From an uncultured Oscillospiraceae bacterium (GTDB lineage: Bacteria; Bacillota; Clostridia; Oscillospirales; Oscillospiraceae), in the NCBI GenBank assembly GCA_958423465.1, contig CATZRD010000030.1:1-29100 (forward strand): DNA of 29,100 nucleotides, written 5' to 3'. Below, piece after piece: positions 8,135 to 15,472 of the stretch (its first letter is position 1; every line of letters starts with the position of its first letter). Below the pieces are notes generated by a model, which searched no databases, was not told where the DNA came from, and worked only from the letters and a program-made list of their open reading frames with translations. The position numbers were made by a program, and so were the translations under genes.

Positions 8135-8923
8135 TCAGGCTTTGGTCAAAATATCCAGGCTGTGGTTGGTGGCGCCGATGAGGTCGGGCCGCTCGCAGAT
8201 CGAGAAGTGGTAATTCAGGTACGCCTGATACGCCTCATCGGAGAAGCTGTCGATGCGGTCCCGGATGTAATGGGTGAAAAGGTCCGAGGCCACGAGCTTC
8301 TCCCGGCGCAGCCCCGCCTCCTGGTTCAGCTCGTCGATGTCCTCCAGCCGGACCATCTCAAAGAGGTCGGCAGGCGTGGAGACGCACTTGTAGTCCTCTG
8401 TCAGCATCCCTTTGGCGAGGCAGTCCAGCATGTTGGCACCGTCGCCTCCGAAGCAGTATTGGATGACGGTGGCCTCGTTCATGCAGTAGGCCACAAAGAG
8501 ATGTCCGTCTGGCTTCAGGACCCGCCTGGCCTCCCGCAGGGCGGTCAGCTTGTCCGTCTTGCTGTACAGGTGGTACATGGGGCCGAAAAGCAGCACCGCG
8601 TCGAAGCGCCCGTCCGGGAAGCGGGAGAGGTCCAGGGCGTTCCCCTGCTCCAGGGTGATGTTCTCACTGCCTGTGAGCTTGGAGCGGAATATCTCAATGT
8701 TGCGCTCCACCAGCTCGATGGCGTGGACCGAACAGCCCTCCTTCTCCAGGGCGATGGAGTACACCCCCGTCCCGGCCCCCACATCCAGAACCTCTGTCCC
8801 CCGGGGCACATAGGCGCGGATATACTTCATGTTGGTGGCAAACTCCACCCCGCCGTGGCGGGATTTGGTCCGGCTATCCTCGTCGTAGTGGCTGTAGTAG
8901 TCGATCAGATACTCGTTATTCAC
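8135..8923 (-). CDS. Class I SAM-dependent methyltransferase inside the aromatic operon
   Basis: The 262-aa protein has a Rossmann-type methyltransferase domain. Motif I, VLDVGAGTGVYSIALE, sits at about residues 45-60 with an acidic residue at the end of strand 2 (HAIELVERN). Motif IV-like FDAVLLFGPMYHLYS and the post-motif RRVLKPDGHLFVAYC follow. The substrate is unknown; the layout resembles the small-molecule (UbiE/Tam-like) group. The start is GTG at 8923, with GGAGGG just upstream. It lies between tyrA and aroB on the same strand but, unlike the other genes, is separated from tyrA by a 146-nt AT-rich gap. It is probably an insertion into an otherwise compact operon. A role in aromatic metabolism is not shown. 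Confidence 0.85.
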   Translation of the reverse strand: MNNEYLIDYYSHYDEDSRTKSRHGGVEFATNMKYIRAYVPRGTEVLDVGAGTGVYSIALEKEGCSVHAIELVERNIEIFRSKLTGSENITLEQGNALDLSRFPDGRFDAVLLFGPMYHLYSKTDKLTALREARRVLKPDGHLFVAYCMNEATVIQYCFGGDGANMLDCLAKGMLTEDYKCVSTPADLFEMVRLEDIDELNQEAGLRREKLVASDLFTHYIRDRIDSFSDEAYQAYLNYHFSICERPDLIGATNHSLDILTKA

Positions 8924-9069
8924 GGCGCTCCCTCCATTCTGTTACCCGAGAAAATCATACGATTTCTCAATGAAATACCAGCACTCGTTACCGGGAAGAG
9001 ATCCAAGAATTGCAACGATTTGAAGAGCGAGATCAAAGTTCTTTTTGATACTTTTTTCAAGAAAAAGTA
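8924..9069. repeat. AT-rich intergenic stretch with two palindromes
   Basis: This gap between tyrA and the methyltransferase gene is far more AT-rich than its surroundings. It holds an imperfect hairpin at about 8949-8969 (GAGAAAATC pairing with GATTTCTC). A second, stronger one is at 9048-9072 (GATACTTTTT pairing with AAAAAGTATC, loop TTCAAG or similar) and overlaps the tyrA stop codon. Neither strand has a T tract after the second stem, so it is not a standard terminator. It could be a dispersed intergenic repeat or RNA-processing hairpin. No confident promoter was seen. Confidence 0.55.
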
Positions 9070-9912
9070 TCAGCAGTCCTTGTCAATAGTTTCCTTGATC
9101 TCCCGGGCGTGGCGCAGCATGTCCCGCAGCCGTTCCCGGTCCCCCCGGCGGATGGCGTAGGCAAAGGCCGCCAGCTCCTCCACCAGAGTGTCGATCTCCC
9201 GGATCAAAGCCTCCGGGTTCTCCAGAAACAGCTCCGTCCACATGTCCTCGTTGAGCCGGGCCACCCGGATCATGTCCTTGAAGCTACCGGCGGAGAAGCC
9301 CTCAAAATTGGGGGCGGAGGGGCTGCCCACATAGGCGCAGCTCACCACATGGGCCAGCTGGGAGGTATAGGCGATGATGTGGTCGTGCTCCGCCGGGGTG
9401 GACCGGGTGAGCCGGGCGAAGCCCAGGGGGGAGAGCAGGTCCCACACGGCGTTCACCGCCGCCGGGTCCGTGCCCTCGTAGGGGGTCAAAATCAGGCTGG
9501 CCCCCTGAAACAGCTCCGGGAAGGCGTTGGCGTACCCGGACTTCTCAATGCCCGCCATGGGATGGCCGCCGATAAAGGTGAAGCCGCTCTCCCGGGCCAC
9601 CGGCTCCAGAGGCTCGCAGACGATGCCTTTCACGCCGCCGCAGTCCATCACCAGACCGCCCTTCCGGAACCGGTCCCGGTGCTCCGTGACGTAGGCCACG
9701 GTGGCCTGGGGGTACAGGGCCACGATCACCAGATCGCACTCCGCCAGGCGGTCCGGCGTCAGGGGGGCGTTCACCACGCCCTCGTCCATGGCCCGCTGAA
9801 GGGTCTCCCGGCTCCGGTTATCCGCCAGAACGGTGTGGCCGGTATAGGTCCGGATGGCCTTGGCCATGCTGCCGCCGATGAGGCCCAGCCCCACGATGCC
9901 GATGACCGCCAT
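9070..9912 (-). CDS. tyrA: Prephenate dehydrogenase
   Basis: The 280-aa protein oxidatively decarboxylates prephenate to 4-hydroxyphenylpyruvate, the entry to tyrosine. It has an N-terminal NAD(P)-binding GLGLIGGSMAKAI (GxGxxG at 8-13), the family motif GGHPMAG at 115-121 with the conserved His, and STPAEHDHIIAYTSQLAHVVS. There is no C-terminal ACT domain, so any tyrosine feedback must act elsewhere, for example through the aroF N-terminal domain or the leader attenuator. The start overlaps the aroF stop by 1 nt (TGATG). The stop codon lies inside a palindrome at 9048-9072. Confidence 0.95.
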   Translation of the reverse strand: MAVIGIVGLGLIGGSMAKAIRTYTGHTVLADNRSRETLQRAMDEGVVNAPLTPDRLAECDLVIVALYPQATVAYVTEHRDRFRKGGLVMDCGGVKGIVCEPLEPVARESGFTFIGGHPMAGIEKSGYANAFPELFQGASLILTPYEGTDPAAVNAVWDLLSPLGFARLTRSTPAEHDHIIAYTSQLAHVVSCAYVGSPSAPNFEGFSAGSFKDMIRVARLNEDMWTELFLENPEALIREIDTLVEELAAFAYAIRRGDRERLRDMLRHAREIKETIDKDC

Positions 9913-10949
9913 CAGTCCAGCACCAGCTTTCCGGTGGTGAAGGAGCGGTCGGCGTAGGGCCGGATGGCGGCGATATGCTCCATCATGGCGGCGAATTTCT
10001 CCGGCCGCAGGCTCTGAGGCCCGTCGCAGAGGGCGTGCTCCGGGTCGTTGTGGACCTCGATGATGAGGCCGTCAGCCCCGGCGGCGGTGGCGGCCAGGGC
10101 CATGGGAGGCACCAGCTGGTAGCGCCCGGTGGCGTGGCTGGGATCCACCACCACCGGCAGGTGGGTGAGCTGGTGGAGCACCGGGATGACGCTGAGGTCC
10201 ATGGTGTTGCGGGTGGCGGTCTCGAAGGTGCGGATGCCCCGCTCGCAGAGGATGACCTGGTCGTTGCCCCCGGCCATGATATACTCCGCGCTCATAAGCA
10301 GCTCCTGGAGGGTGCCCGCCATGCCCCGCTTCAGCAGGATGGGCTTGCGCAGCTTCCCCAGCTGCTTGAGCAGCTCGAAGTTCTGCATATTCCGGGCCCC
10401 CACCTGGATGATGTCGATGTCCTCAAAGAGGGGCAGGTGCTGGGCGTCCATGATCTCGGTGACGATGGGCAGGCCCGTGGCCTCCCGGGCCTTCAGCAGC
10501 AGGCGGATGCCCTCCTCATGGAGGCCCTGGAAGGCGTAGGGGGAGGTCCGGGGCTTGAAGGCTCCGCCCCGGAGCACCTGGGCCCCGGCGGCCTTCACGG
10601 CCTGGGCCACGGAGATGATCTGCTCCTCCGTCTCCACGGAGCAGGGGCCGGCCATCACCAGAAAGTGGCCGCCGCCGATTTTGGCCCCGTTGGGCAGGGT
10701 GATGACGGTGTCCTCCTCGTGGAACTTCCGGTTGGCGTTCTTGTAGGGCTCCTGGATGCGGCGCACGTCCTCCACGATGTCCAGAGCCTGGATGCTCTCG
10801 ATGTCCACCTTGGAGGTGTCGCCCACCAGGCCCACGATGGTGTGGTTGGCGCCCACGGACATGTGGGTCTCCAGCCCCATATTGTGCAGCCAGGAGGAGA
10901 ACAGCTCCACCTGCTGCTTTTCGGCGTTTTTCTTCAGAATTACGATCAT
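9912..10949 (-). CDS. aroF: DAHP synthase, type I-beta with N-terminal regulatory domain
   Basis: The 345-aa protein condenses PEP and erythrose-4-phosphate to DAHP, the first committed step of aromatic biosynthesis. Residues 1 to about 68 form a ferredoxin-like/ACT-like domain (MIVILKKNAEKQQVELFSSWL...), the arrangement known from Thermotoga-type enzymes in which Tyr/Phe bind this domain and inhibit. The catalytic barrel carries MAGPCSVE at 99-106, GGAFKPRTSPYAFQGL, the EIMD segment, ILLKRGMAGT and VVDPSHATG. The ATG start has GGGAGGG 8 nt upstream. It is the first structural gene of the operon and is preceded by a leader attenuator with a Phe/Tyr-rich peptide. Confidence 0.97.
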   Translation of the reverse strand: MIVILKKNAEKQQVELFSSWLHNMGLETHMSVGANHTIVGLVGDTSKVDIESIQALDIVEDVRRIQEPYKNANRKFHEEDTVITLPNGAKIGGGHFLVMAGPCSVETEEQIISVAQAVKAAGAQVLRGGAFKPRTSPYAFQGLHEEGIRLLLKAREATGLPIVTEIMDAQHLPLFEDIDIIQVGARNMQNFELLKQLGKLRKPILLKRGMAGTLQELLMSAEYIMAGGNDQVILCERGIRTFETATRNTMDLSVIPVLHQLTHLPVVVDPSHATGRYQLVPPMALAATAAGADGLIIEVHNDPEHALCDGPQSLRPEKFAAMMEHIAAIRPYADRSFTTGKLVLD

Positions 10950-10993
10950 GACGTTGACCCTCCCGTATCATAGTAGATGACCGCCTGTGAGGC

Positions 10994-11032
10994 AAAAGAA
11001 AAAGGTCCTACAGCCGTTTCGCTGTAAGACCT
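10994..11032 (-). terminator. Attenuator terminator of the aromatic operon leader
   Basis: On the minus strand, AGGTCTTACAGC (11032-11021) pairs with GCTGTAGGACCT (11014-11003) as a 12-bp stem with one G-U pair and the loop GAAACG. It is followed directly by TTTTTCTTTT. It lies 45 nt before the aroF start codon, inside the leader, so it would stop transcription before the structural genes unless disrupted. Confidence 0.85.
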
Positions 11033-11098
11033 GAATAGATGTCTCTCTCCACCCGTCCGCCGCAGCAAAACAAACCTTATCTACTTGTGTAGATAAAG
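11016..11098 (-). promoter_or_regulatory. Competing RNA structures of the aro attenuator
   Basis: Two alternative structures were found by hand pairing. A hairpin at 11075-11098 pairs CTTTATCTAC with GTAGATAAGG (10 bp, one G-U, loop ACAA). Its 5' arm contains the last Phe and Tyr codons of the leader peptide and its 3' arm contains the stop codon. A candidate antiterminator pairs GTTTTGCTG (11071-11063) with CAGCGAAAC (11024-11016; 9 bp, one G-U), consuming the top of the terminator stem and its loop. A ribosome at the leader stop codon would cover GTTTTGCTG; one stalled on the aromatic codons would leave it free. No energies were computed. Confidence 0.65.
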
Positions 11099-11136
11099 CA
11101 GTAATAAAAGCTGGCGGTGAACAGAACGGAAGTCAT
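11077..11136 (-). CDS. Phe/Tyr-rich leader peptide of the aromatic operon
   Basis: This 19-codon open frame reads MTSVLFTASFYYCFIYTSR and then TAA. The core FYYCFIY has five aromatic residues in seven (three Tyr and two of the three Phe). A TGAGGT ribosome-binding site lies 9 nt before its ATG, and the ATG is about 27 nt after the predicted transcription start. Its composition and its position before a terminator hairpin are those of classical attenuation leader peptides (PheL- or TrpL-like in logic). The inferred role is to sense charged tRNA-Phe and tRNA-Tyr by ribosome stalling. The frame is too short to be found by usual gene callers. Confidence 0.78.
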   Translation of the reverse strand: MTSVLFTASFYYCFIYTSR

Positions 11137-11169
11137 GGGGAATTACCTCACATCTCTTGACTTACCCGC

Positions 11170-11198
11170 ATTGTAGCACGGTTTTTTCTCCCGCGCAA
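11170..11198 (-). promoter_or_regulatory. Sigma-A-type promoter of the aromatic operon
   Basis: On the minus strand, TTGCGC (-35, 11193-11198) is separated by exactly 17 bp from TACAAT (-10, 11170-11175). Transcription would start near 11163, giving a leader of about 214 nt before aroF that contains the leader peptide and the attenuator. Confidence 0.8.
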
Positions 11199-11226
11199 GA
11201 GGAAATTTGCGGCGGAGGCAATTTTT

Positions 11227-11294
11227 TCATTTAACGCGCTAAATGACGCCGGGAGAGGCGCGGAGACCGGGGAGCCATCGGCTCCCCGGTCTCC
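11227..11294 (-). terminator. Strong hairpin after the acs operon (no clear U tract)
   Basis: A perfect 15-bp GC-rich stem (11262-11276 with 11280-11294, 3-nt loop) lies just after the acsC-acsE stop codon. A second small palindrome (TCATTTA/TAAATGA, 11227-11246) follows it. Neither is followed by T residues on the minus strand. The position suggests a transcript end or a 3'-end-protecting structure for the acs mRNA, just upstream of the aro promoter. Confidence 0.5.
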
Positions 11295-11313
11295 CGGTTC
11301 ATTGCGGCCTGTG

Positions 11314-13599
11314 TCAGATCTCCAGGTAGGAGTCGGCGTACAGGTTGTGGTTCTTGATGATGTCGCAGCTCTTGATGGTCTCCATCAGGCGCAGGTCGCA
11401 GGGGTTGACGATGGCGGAGGTCAGGCCCTGCATCATGGCCATGGCCACCATGGCACTGTCCATGATGGGACGGATGTGCTTGGGCATACCGTTGGAGTTG
11501 TTGCTCAGACCGCCGGTGGACTTCAGCCCCTCGTCGGAGAAGGCCTTGATGGCGTTCAGCACGTCCATCTGCTTGTCCTGCATACCCTTGATGACCAGGA
11601 ACAGAGGATCGAACCACAGGTCGTCGGAGGACATGCCGTGGCTCAGGCCCCGCTCCAGCATGTTGTGGCAGTGCATCATGCGCTCCTCGTTGTCCTTGGC
11701 GATGCCGTCGGCGGAGCACAGGGCGATGACGATGGCGTCGTTGGCGGCGGCCAGGTCGATGTTGCCGATCCGGCTGCCGGCGTCGGCGGAGTTGACGATG
11801 GGCTTGCCGTTGGTGCGGTTATAGACCTTGATACCGGCCTCGATGGCCTTCTGGTTGGCGGTATCCAGGGCCAGAGGCACATTGTTGAAGTTCTGCTGCA
11901 GCAGCTGGACCGCCCACTGCATCAGCTCGGGACCGTTGGACTCTGCAGGCCCGATGTTCACGTCCAGATAGGTGGCGCCGGCGGCGATCTGCTCGGCGGC
12001 ACGCTTGAGGATGGGGCCCTCGTCATAGCTGTCCATGGCCCTGCGGATGGCGGGGGAGATGCAGTGGATCCGCTCGCCGATGGTGACGAAGGTCTGGCTG
12101 GCGGGATCGTGGCCCTTGTAGGCAACGGGCTTGTCGTCGATCATGTAGGGGCCGGTGACCACGATGGGAGGCGCGGGGATCACGGGCTTGGCGGGAGCGG
12201 CGGGCTCGGCGGCGGCCTGGCCCTCGGCGGGCTTGGCGGCGGACTTGTCCACATAGCTCTTCTTCCACTCCTCGTCCCGCAGGTACTTCACCAGCTGGAC
12301 GGCCTCGGTGGGCCCGACGATGACGCTGTACTCAGGCAGCTTGTCCTGGATCTCGCCCTTCATGACGGCCACCTTGCCGGGGATGATGAGGGCGCGGCTC
12401 TTGATCTTGTTGGCGATGTCGAACTCGTCCATGAACTTCTTGATGGAGCTGCTGGAGAACTTGCCGGCGGCCCAGGCGGTCAGCACGGACATACCGGAGG
12501 CGTCGGTGATCAGCAGGTTCACGGGGACCTTGGACCGCTCCAGCTCGCCGGAGACCAGGAAGTAGGTCAGGGCGAAGTCCACGGTCAGGCAGCAGGGGCT
12601 GTTCTCGTCGGCGCCGTTGATGGGGTAGATGCCGGGAGTCACCTTCATGGGCTTCTGCGGATCGGTGAAGATGTTCTGGCGCAGGCCGTACAGAGGCAGG
12701 GCCTTGGCGTAGGTCATCTCGGAGCAGGCCACGATGGAGCCGTACTTGCAGGTGAAGAGGCTCAGCAGAGCGGCCTCCAGGTGGGCGTCGCCCTTGGCCA
12801 GACGGCCCACGTTGACGAAGGAGGGATAGCCGAAGGTCCGGTCGCCGTCCTTCAGAGCGGCCCGGCGGACCTGCACGGCGTTGGCGTAGGCGTCCTTGAT
12901 GGTGCAGGCGCTCACGTCCAGAATCAGGTTCTTGTTGCCGGCGGCCTCCAGCTTCTCCACCACGGCGTGGAGCTCCTCCAGGCTGCTTGCCCGGACGCCC
13001 AGCAGGACCTTGGCGCTCTGGGCGATGGCGCTCATGTCGGCGTAGTTGTCGGCGGTGGCGCCGTTGAGGATGAAGGGCACGCCGGCGGCGGCCTCCGCGG
13101 CGGCCTTGGCGGTCTCCACGTCGGTGCAGCTCAGGACCAGAGGACGGCCCAGGGCCTTGGCCTTGTTCACCAGGGCCACATAGTCCCCGGCGGACTTGTC
13201 CGCGTGATGGTTCAGATGGACCATCTCCACGTACATCCGCTCGCTGATGCGCTCATAGTCCACGGCGGGAATGCCCGCCAGAACGGCGTCCTGCTTGGCC
13301 TCGTCCATATGGTCGCAGACGTTCACCGCGTACAGGGTCTTGCTCACCAGCGTCTTCTCGTGACGGCTCAGCACGGTCTCGCCGCCCAGGGCGTGGTCGC
13401 CCACCTTGTAGGACTTCATGGGGGGCGCGGTGGCCTCGGACAGGGTGGCAAGGGCGGCCTCGGACATATGGGGGCACTTCTCAATGGGGATCGCGCCGGA
13501 GGCCACCTTCATGGCGAAGGCCATGCAGGTGGGGTTGCCGCAGTCCTTGCAGTTGGTTTTCGGCGTCAGCTTAAAAATATCAAGACCTTTTAATGCCAT
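11314..13599 (-). CDS. acsC-acsE: Fusion of corrinoid/iron-sulfur protein large subunit (AcsC) and methyl-THF methyltransferase (AcsE)
   Basis: The protein has 761 aa. Residues 1 to about 448 are the CFeSP large (gamma) subunit: a 4Fe-4S motif with Cys17, Cys20, Cys25 and Cys42 (CX2CX4CX16C), a TIM barrel, and a C-terminal cobalamin-binding part with TDASGMSVLTAWAAGKF (366-382). An Ala/Pro-rich linker spans about 450-502. Residues about 503-761 match the methyl-tetrahydrofolate:CFeSP methyltransferase: FVTIGERIHCISPAI, GATYLDVNIGPAE, LALDTANQKAIEAG and GLSNNSNG, with the Asn used for pterin activation in AcsE. The two enzymes are usually separate proteins that meet transiently for methyl transfer from CH3-THF to Co(I). 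Here they are covalently tethered. It is the last gene of the operon, 14 nt after acsD, with an AAGGAGGG site. Confidence 0.93.
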   Translation of the reverse strand: MALKGLDIFKLTPKTNCKDCGNPTCMAFAMKVASGAIPIEKCPHMSEAALATLSEATAPPMKSYKVGDHALGGETVLSRHEKTLVSKTLYAVNVCDHMDEAKQDAVLAGIPAVDYERISERMYVEMVHLNHHADKSAGDYVALVNKAKALGRPLVLSCTDVETAKAAAEAAAGVPFILNGATADNYADMSAIAQSAKVLLGVRASSLEELHAVVEKLEAAGNKNLILDVSACTIKDAYANAVQVRRAALKDGDRTFGYPSFVNVGRLAKGDAHLEAALLSLFTCKYGSIVACSEMTYAKALPLYGLRQNIFTDPQKPMKVTPGIYPINGADENSPCCLTVDFALTYFLVSGELERSKVPVNLLITDASGMSVLTAWAAGKFSSSSIKKFMDEFDIANKIKSRALIIPGKVAVMKGEIQDKLPEYSVIVGPTEAVQLVKYLRDEEWKKSYVDKSAAKPAEGQAAAEPAAPAKPVIPAPPIVVTGPYMIDDKPVAYKGHDPASQTFVTIGERIHCISPAIRRAMDSYDEGPILKRAAEQIAAGATYLDVNIGPAESNGPELMQWAVQLLQQNFNNVPLALDTANQKAIEAGIKVYNRTNGKPIVNSADAGSRIGNIDLAAANDAIVIALCSADGIAKDNEERMMHCHNMLERGLSHGMSSDDLWFDPLFLVIKGMQDKQMDVLNAIKAFSDEGLKSTGGLSNNSNGMPKHIRPIMDSAMVAMAMMQGLTSAIVNPCDLRLMETIKSCDIIKNHNLYADSYLEI

Positions 13600-13613
13600 T
13601 GCTTAGGCCCTCC

Positions 13614-14552
13614 TTACATCAAAGCAGCGATGAGCTGCGCGATGGTCTTAATGGATTCGGGATGCTTGAGGATGACGGCGTCGCTGCCGTAGGCCAGACA
13701 GGCGGCGGCGGTCTCGACCTCCATGTCGATGCCGCGCTCCTCGGCGCTGCCCCAGCCGGGGTTCTCGCTCTCGGGGGCGGTGGACTCCTTCACGGCCCAG
13801 GTCTCGGCCCCCACAGGGGTGATAATGGGCATCTGGAGGGTGGCGTCGTTCTGGCTCAGGGCGGCGGCCTTCACGCGCTCCAGGGTGGAGACCACGTACT
13901 CAAAGCCGTAGCCGGCGGCGGCGGAGCCCACGTTCATGGCCACGTTGTGGCCGTCCACGCCCATCTGGGTGATGAGCACGTTCAGCTGCTTGGCCAGGTT
14001 GATGTCCACGGCGGACTCGGCGCCCACCTTCTGGCCGTAGGCCAGGCCGGCGCCGGCGGCCACGCCCTTGTAGTTCTCCTCCTTGGCGGAGAGGACCAGG
14101 ATGTTCCTGCCCTGCAGGGCCTCGGAGACCTTGGAGAAGATCTCGGCGTCCTTCTCGATGTTCTTGCACCCGGCGACGACCAGGGGCTTGTCCACCGCCT
14201 CGGCCACGGCCTTGGCGTCGGCGACGCACGCCTCCACGGACTTGTTCTGGCCGTTGGGGTCGGCCAGGTCAAAGCGGATGCACACGAAGTCCACGTTCTC
14301 CAGGGAGGCGGCCTTCTTGGCCCGGTCGGCCAGGGTCTCGCACCCGGCGTAGAAGGCGGCCAGGCCCTCGGAGGGCTGCTCGGGGGAATCGGAGACGTCG
14401 ATGCCGACCTTGGGGGCGTTGGCATAGGCGCCGTCGAAGGTATAGAGGTTGTAGACATTCTGGCCGCCCAAGGTGACGGCCTTGTCGCCGGTACCCAGCG
14501 TCAGCTCGTTGATCTTGGCGCTGAATACCTGGGGCTTTTTGGCAAACGGCAT
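13614..14552 (-). CDS. acsD: Corrinoid/iron-sulfur protein small subunit
   Basis: The 312-aa protein is the delta subunit that pairs with AcsC to form the corrinoid protein carrying the methyl group to acetyl-CoA synthase. Family-like segments include the N-terminal KINELTLG, PKVGIDVSD, NVDFVCIRFDLADPN, PLVVAGCKNIEKDAEIFSKVSE, ITQMGVDGHNVAMNVGSAAAGYGFEYV and MPIITPVGAETWAVKES. It is a TIM-barrel protein without its own metal motif. An AAGGGAG site precedes its ATG. It lies between cooC and the acsC-acsE fusion, so the whole methyl-transfer unit is encoded together. Confidence 0.95.
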   Translation of the reverse strand: MPFAKKPQVFSAKINELTLGTGDKAVTLGGQNVYNLYTFDGAYANAPKVGIDVSDSPEQPSEGLAAFYAGCETLADRAKKAASLENVDFVCIRFDLADPNGQNKSVEACVADAKAVAEAVDKPLVVAGCKNIEKDAEIFSKVSEALQGRNILVLSAKEENYKGVAAGAGLAYGQKVGAESAVDINLAKQLNVLITQMGVDGHNVAMNVGSAAAGYGFEYVVSTLERVKAAALSQNDATLQMPIITPVGAETWAVKESTAPESENPGWGSAEERGIDMEVETAAACLAYGSDAVILKHPESIKTIAQLIAALM

Positions 14553-14608
14553 GTTGTTTAACTCCCTTCAGTTTTGGTGTCTATATGAAAAATATAACGC
14601 GAACGAAA

Positions 14609-15379
14609 TCAGAGCCGCAGCTGGTCGAAGATCTGATGGACCGCCTGTTTGACGGGGCTGTCGGCGGGAACGGTGACGCTGGGCTTTCCCGCGGCGTCGT
14701 ACTCATAGACCGTGTCGTCGTGGGGCACCACGCCCATGAGCTTCAGGTGGTACTTCTCGATCTCCTCCTGAACGCCGGGGTTCAGCTGGCCGCCGGGGGC
14801 CCGGTTGACGATGAGGCCCACCTCCTTGGCGCCCAGCTTCAGCTCCTCGATCATCTCCCCCAGCCGGCCGGCGGCCTGGACGCCCCGGCGGGAGCAGTCG
14901 CTGACCAGCAGGATGGTGTCCACCTGGGGCAGGATGCCCCGGCTGAGATGCTCCAGGCCCGCCTCGTTGTCCACCACGATATAGCGGTAGTTCTTGGCGT
15001 ACTTGGCCACCTGAGTGGTGAGGATGCCGTTGACGTAGCAGTAGCAGCCCTTGCCCTGGGTCCGGCCCATGACCAGCAGGTCATAGTCGTCCCCCTCGGT
15101 GAGGGCGTCGCCGAACATCATCTCGGCGTAGTCGGCCTTGGTCATGCCGGCGGGGATGGGGTTCACGCTGCTGGTCTCCGCCCGGGCCATGGTCTCCCGG
15201 ATCTCCCCCAGGGTGGTCTCCACCTCCACGCCCAGCACCTCGTTGAGGTTGGAGTTGGCGTCGGCGTCCACCGCCAGGATGGGGCCGCTCTTCTTCTCGG
15301 CGAGGTACTCGATGAGCATCCCGCAGATGGTGGTCTTGCCTACGCCGCCCTTGCCGGCCAGCGCGATTGTGTGTGCCAT
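14609..15379 (-). CDS. cooC: CooC/AcsF-type ATPase for CODH/ACS nickel maturation
   Basis: The 256-aa protein starts at the ATG at 15379, supported by AAAGGAGA upstream; the 22-residue longer frame lacks homology. It is a MinD/SIMIBI-type ATPase with deviant Walker A GKGGVGKTT at 9-17 and VDADANSNL at 37-45. It has the CooC CxC motif (Cys112 and Cys114 in GKGCYCYVNG) that binds nickel at the dimer interface in characterised CooC proteins, and DNEAGLEHLSRG. It is inferred to insert or load nickel into CO dehydrogenase or acetyl-CoA synthase. Those target subunits are not in the window, so they must be encoded elsewhere. Confidence 0.93.
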   Translation of the reverse strand: MAHTIALAGKGGVGKTTICGMLIEYLAEKKSGPILAVDADANSNLNEVLGVEVETTLGEIRETMARAETSSVNPIPAGMTKADYAEMMFGDALTEGDDYDLLVMGRTQGKGCYCYVNGILTTQVAKYAKNYRYIVVDNEAGLEHLSRGILPQVDTILLVSDCSRRGVQAAGRLGEMIEELKLGAKEVGLIVNRAPGGQLNPGVQEEIEKYHLKLMGVVPHDDTVYEYDAAGKPSVTVPADSPVKQAVHQIFDQLRL

Positions 15380-15407
15380 AGCGCATGTCTCCTTTGCTGA
15401 TAAAACC

Positions 15408-15441
15408 GGAGAGGAGGGGGCGGTGAGGCCCCCTCGTCTCC
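15408..15441. repeat. Intercistronic GC-rich hairpin between metF and cooC
   Basis: A stem of 8 bp (GAGGGGGC with GCCCCCTC) continues past a one-base mismatch by 5 more bp (GGAGA with TCTCC), with a 6-nt loop. It lies in the 93-nt gap between the metF stop and the cooC ribosome-binding site and lacks a T tract. It may adjust relative expression by processing or stalling within the operon. Confidence 0.55.
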
Positions 15442-15472
15442 CCACACCCGGATGGGGTATGTAGCCGATGGA

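Noticed and set aside
10950..11163. T-box riboswitch upstream of aroF
   Set aside because: A GGGTGGAG string resembles part of the T-box sequence, but the full conserved T-box with its NACCGCG part and a specifier-loop stem I are not visible, and UGGA would not match the ACCA end expected for tRNA-Tyr or tRNA-Phe. The leader ORF with terminator explains the region better.
11302..13593. 763-aa plus-strand open frame opposite the acsC-acsE fusion
   Set aside because: It is rich in Gly, Val, His and Leu as expected for an antisense frame of GC-rich genes; there is no ribosome-binding site and no recognisable domain.
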